Part shown: positions 61,006-64,000 of the stretch, piece after piece
How positions within the stretch are numbered: position 1 is the first letter of the stretch
Layout: every line of letters starts with the position of its first letter
Source: Zygaena filipendulae
Lineage: Eukaryota > Arthropoda > Insecta > Lepidoptera > Zygaenidae
DNA: 64,000 bases
Assembly: GCA_907165275.2 (NCBI GenBank)
Contig: OU015651.1
Location: 2,564,501 to 2,628,500, forward strand
Reading direction: 5' to 3'
Translations under genes and position numbers: made by a program
Notes under the pieces: model-generated
The model's input: the letters and a program-made list of their open reading frames with translations, nothing else
What the model was told of the DNA's origin: nothing
The model's database searches: none

Positions 61006-63822
61006 TCACGTCTTGATGAAAGCTTCTGGCGGTATCTTGCCTTCACTATGGAGTTTATTGAATGCAGATAGAGCTCGCTGTGGATCCCAGCCAGATTCAC
61101 GAAGGCAACTGTGACATAGATAAAATAATTAATTATTTAATACTGTTAGAGAGAAGAAGAGAATAGAACATAAAAAAAAATATTGTTTTGTATCCAAGAA
61201 TACGTACATCTTACACCAATGCTCGTTCATGTGAGTCTCTTGTCTTAGCATGTCCAGGAGCATCGCATGTTGCTCCAGCTCTGCAGACGTGAGCACTGCG
61301 GTTAGCGTCGGCTTGGGCACAGGGGTGGGCACGACGAAAGACCTCTCCGCTTGGTCTCTGGTGGTGTTGCTGATGAAGAGCATGTCGTTCATAATGCAGA
61401 GCCCACCGCCGGTTTTGGGCGCGATCACAAACGTGCGGTGGAAGGAACGCGTTAGGTAACTATCGCACGGGTGGTCCGCTTCTTTGAACACGCCGTTCAC
61501 TGTTAGCACGATCATTGATGGCTGTTGTAAGAAAAAAATATAATTAGAATTCCAAGACCAATCTATCATCTGTCAGTTAAAGACTTGAATATAAAAAACA
61601 TGTTTTTGCTTATTATACCTAATATTTATATAGGTAATCAGTACTTACAGTGAAAACCGATAGATCAACTGCGAATCCCATCATGTCATGCTTGGTCTTG
61701 GGCAACTCCGACAGAAATGACACGACTTTAATTACTCCAGTCTTGAGGTGTTTCTGTCGAGATTCCCTGTATGATACGCGGAATAAATTTCGACTCTTCG
61801 GTATGTAGGCGTTGAGTCTAAAAACACAAAAAAAAAACAATTGTAACTTCACAAGGGATATAATTTACAAAAAAAGAAAAAGGTACATTTATCTAGGCAA
61901 AGCGGGAATCGTTTTTGCAAGTTGTTTGAGCGCAAGGTGTATGTTTGTAATTAAGATATACTTAAGTTGTGATAAAAAATTATCTTTGAATTATACCAAC
62001 CTCGAATTTGATCCGTTTCCAATATCGTCGCTCAAATAATTAGCAGTCATCGACATGGTGGCGTGTTCATGGTACGCTTGTAACAGCGGTTCTCTTGATT
62101 GGGAGTCATAGATAGTGAAATATTGCACGAGGAACTCCCTCGCCAGGTCTGCACCGGCCACATCTGCTAGGAACATCGGTTGCGGTTGTGGTAATGCAAC
62201 GTCTTCGGATACATCGAAAGTGATGGCTGGCGGTAGTTCTACGCCGTCCTAGAATAACAGTCATAAATTTTAAGTAAACGCCAAATATATCCACAATCTA
62301 TCTCCACCTACTATAATACAAATCAACTAACAATAAATAATTTGTCAAGATTGACAAAAAAAAAGGTCTAAATACGAATATCAGTAAAATAGATTTTGTT
62401 ATACCTATCACGAAGAAAATCGAGATGGTTAGGTAGGTACTTACCAGTTTAATCAACTTTGGAAACTTCTTTCGGACATCACTGAAAGAAAGTAATTAGA
62501 ACATGTTAGAATATTGTAAAATGTTTATTTCTACTATGCTTACTAATAGTATTATAATTTATCTGTTAACTCTATCGACTGGTTATTTTGAATAACAATA
62601 TCTCTACCTGATGTAGATATCTTCGTCATTCAATATGCACGCGAGCGGATTGCCTTTGAGATACAGCTCTATCAGTGGGAGACGTTGCAAAGGGTACAGA
62701 GATTTGATGTGTGTTATCTGTAAAAGAAAACATACATGAATTAAGAGAACGGTAACCTTTAAACGGCTATTTAAGTTCAGAAGCAATCAAACACGATCCG
62801 AAACTTGAAAATGTAAACATTCGAATGACTATAGTCTTACCTTGTTGTCACCCAAGTACAATATTCTCAGTTTCTTAAGCTTTGGATATAAATTTCTCAT
62901 ATGATTCAGTTTATTCAAGTTGTTATCGCTCAGATTGAGTGCTTCCAAATCTGGGATATTGTCTGCCATGATATCGATGGCAGCCAGCATTACCGATTGT
63001 CTGCATAGAGCACAGAACACATCAGCTAGATCTGTAAAATTTTAGTATGTTAGTAAGTAAAAACAATAACAGAACAGGTACATGCGTACAGGTAGGTAAC
63101 ATTTAATAATATTATTGCAAGTTTGAATCGAGTGGATTAATTACCTGGATCGGCATGAAATTTCGTTAGATCCAATGCCTTTTTGCTGGCATCGTACCTC
63201 TTGGCCATGACCAGTTTCATTCTTTCCTTCAGCTTCTCATCAATATTCACATCCGGGTAGGCGTTTCGCACAATGATCGTTAGCCTGAATCCATCCGACA
63301 TGGTAATATTTTTATCGGCATGAAAAAGCTTCTCAGCGATCTTTACGTCGTCCACAAAGAACACTACACTGTTGCCTTTGATATTGTAGTAGTGTGGAAC
63401 AAAAACTTCAGGGGTCAGACGGTTCGTTATAGCCTTCAGAATATCGTCCTTCTCATGACTGGTGCCATTTGGGATCAGTATTTTATAAGACGGAATGGTA
63501 CCAGGTATAAATTTCCTCGGTGCATTGAATCTCGAAGCAGGGAGATACGGGTGGTCCCCTGTGCCTCTTGATGGCGCGTTGATTCTTTTTGATGGGGCAC
63601 TGAATCCTGAAGCATGGGGATACGGGTGGTCCCCTGTGCCTCTAGATGTGCCTCTCCTTCTGGTCATCTGATTCCCTCCAACATTGACAACCATATCGCT
63701 GATATCATCCAGCATATATTTCTCCGCATCGCCCATGTATGCTCGCTTGTTTTTGTGACCACCCGGTTTGAAATTGACTCGCCTCACGGTGTTGCTGTGC
63801 TGGCGAACTTGGTCGTGATTTT
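61006..63822 (-). CDS. NXF1: Nuclear RNA export factor 1, copy B (exons 2-9; exon 1 outside the window)
   Basis: Exons: 63145-63822, 62841-63031, 62608-62717, 62445-62481, 62001-62248, 61649-61817, 61208-61521, 61006-61108. All splice sites and phases match copy A. Exon 2 is 12 bases longer, adding four residues (a TSRG insertion in a repeated SRGTGD stretch). By eye there are 11 amino acid substitutions against copy A over about 612 residues (for example YMPDD to YMLDD, QKLL to QKHL, DLVREF to DLAREF), with no stop or frameshift. All RNA-binding, LRR, NTF2-like and UBA-like domains are intact. By symmetry exon 1 should start about 130-190 bp beyond the right edge. It is the mirror of copy A and transcribed towards it. 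Confidence 0.9.
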
Positions 63823-64000
63823 CTGCATAGAAAATGTTTATTGCGGTAAAATTTGACTAAATAATAATATTTTTGAAACATTACCACTATTGCTGGGTAT
63901 TATTGAACCAATATGTCTGCATAATAAAAAAATAAATTGATAACTAATAAGAAAATATGAATGGAAATATATAAAATTACATGTACGTTAATATGTTATG

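Larger units (their letters stand above)
54952..64000. repeat. Large palindrome containing two NXF1 genes
   Basis: Positions on the two arms sum to about 118,950 throughout (for example 57383/61569, 56659/62294, 55930/63020), so the axis is near 59,475. Each arm inside the window is about 4.3-4.5 kb, covering exons, introns and 3' flanks; the match is still running at the window edge. The spacer is about 59,276-59,650. Differences are scattered single bases and a few small indels. Confidence 0.93.

Overview
This is an AT-rich, intron-containing insect nuclear genome window, most likely from a butterfly or moth. The lepidopteran call rests on many dispersed copies of a GC-cored repeat (ccgcggtttcacccgcg core) and several other repeat types I associate with Lepidoptera, together with GT-AG introns, AATAAA poly(A) signals and a Tc1-like transposon. 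Nothing bacterial is present (no operons, CRISPR array or ribosome binding sites). Every multi-exon model below was built by hand from splice sites and in-frame phase checks; no database search was run.

Layout. From 1 to 27.4 kb, on the minus strand, lies the 5' part of a fizzy-related/Cdh1-family gene: coding exon 1 at 27224-27365, a 20 kb intron, exon 2 at 6979-7256, and the rest beyond the left edge. The big intron holds repeats, hairpin MITEs and an unidentified coding-like island (8800-9396, plus strand). RBM45 follows as one uninterrupted reading frame (29901-31337, plus). Convergent with it is a nine-exon SMYD3-like lysine methyltransferase (32201-42536, minus), which I could reconstruct completely. 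From 42.5 to 54.8 kb there is no host gene, only repeats: a 4.7 kb cluster of foldback-type modules, a composite repeat split by a Tc1-like element whose transposase carries one stop codon, and a GC-core repeat whose 8-bp tail motif has expanded to 91 units.

From about 54.5 kb to the right edge the window is one large palindrome (axis near 59,475). Its arms carry two nearly identical NXF1/small bristles mRNA-export genes in tail-to-tail orientation: copy A complete (nine exons, 632 aa), copy B complete except for exon 1, which falls outside the window. Both are open, about 98 percent identical in protein, and separated by inverted repeats and a roughly 0.4 kb spacer. Further copies of the same flanking sequence lie upstream of copy A and at 49.8-53.1 kb, so the locus has been duplicated and rearranged more than once.

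Functionally the genes are unrelated housekeeping or regulatory genes: cell-cycle ubiquitin ligase activation (fzr), RNA binding (RBM45), protein lysine methylation (SMYD3-like) and bulk mRNA export (NXF1). The striking features are structural: the young NXF1 palindrome, the 728-bp 8-mer array, and the nested or foldback repeats.
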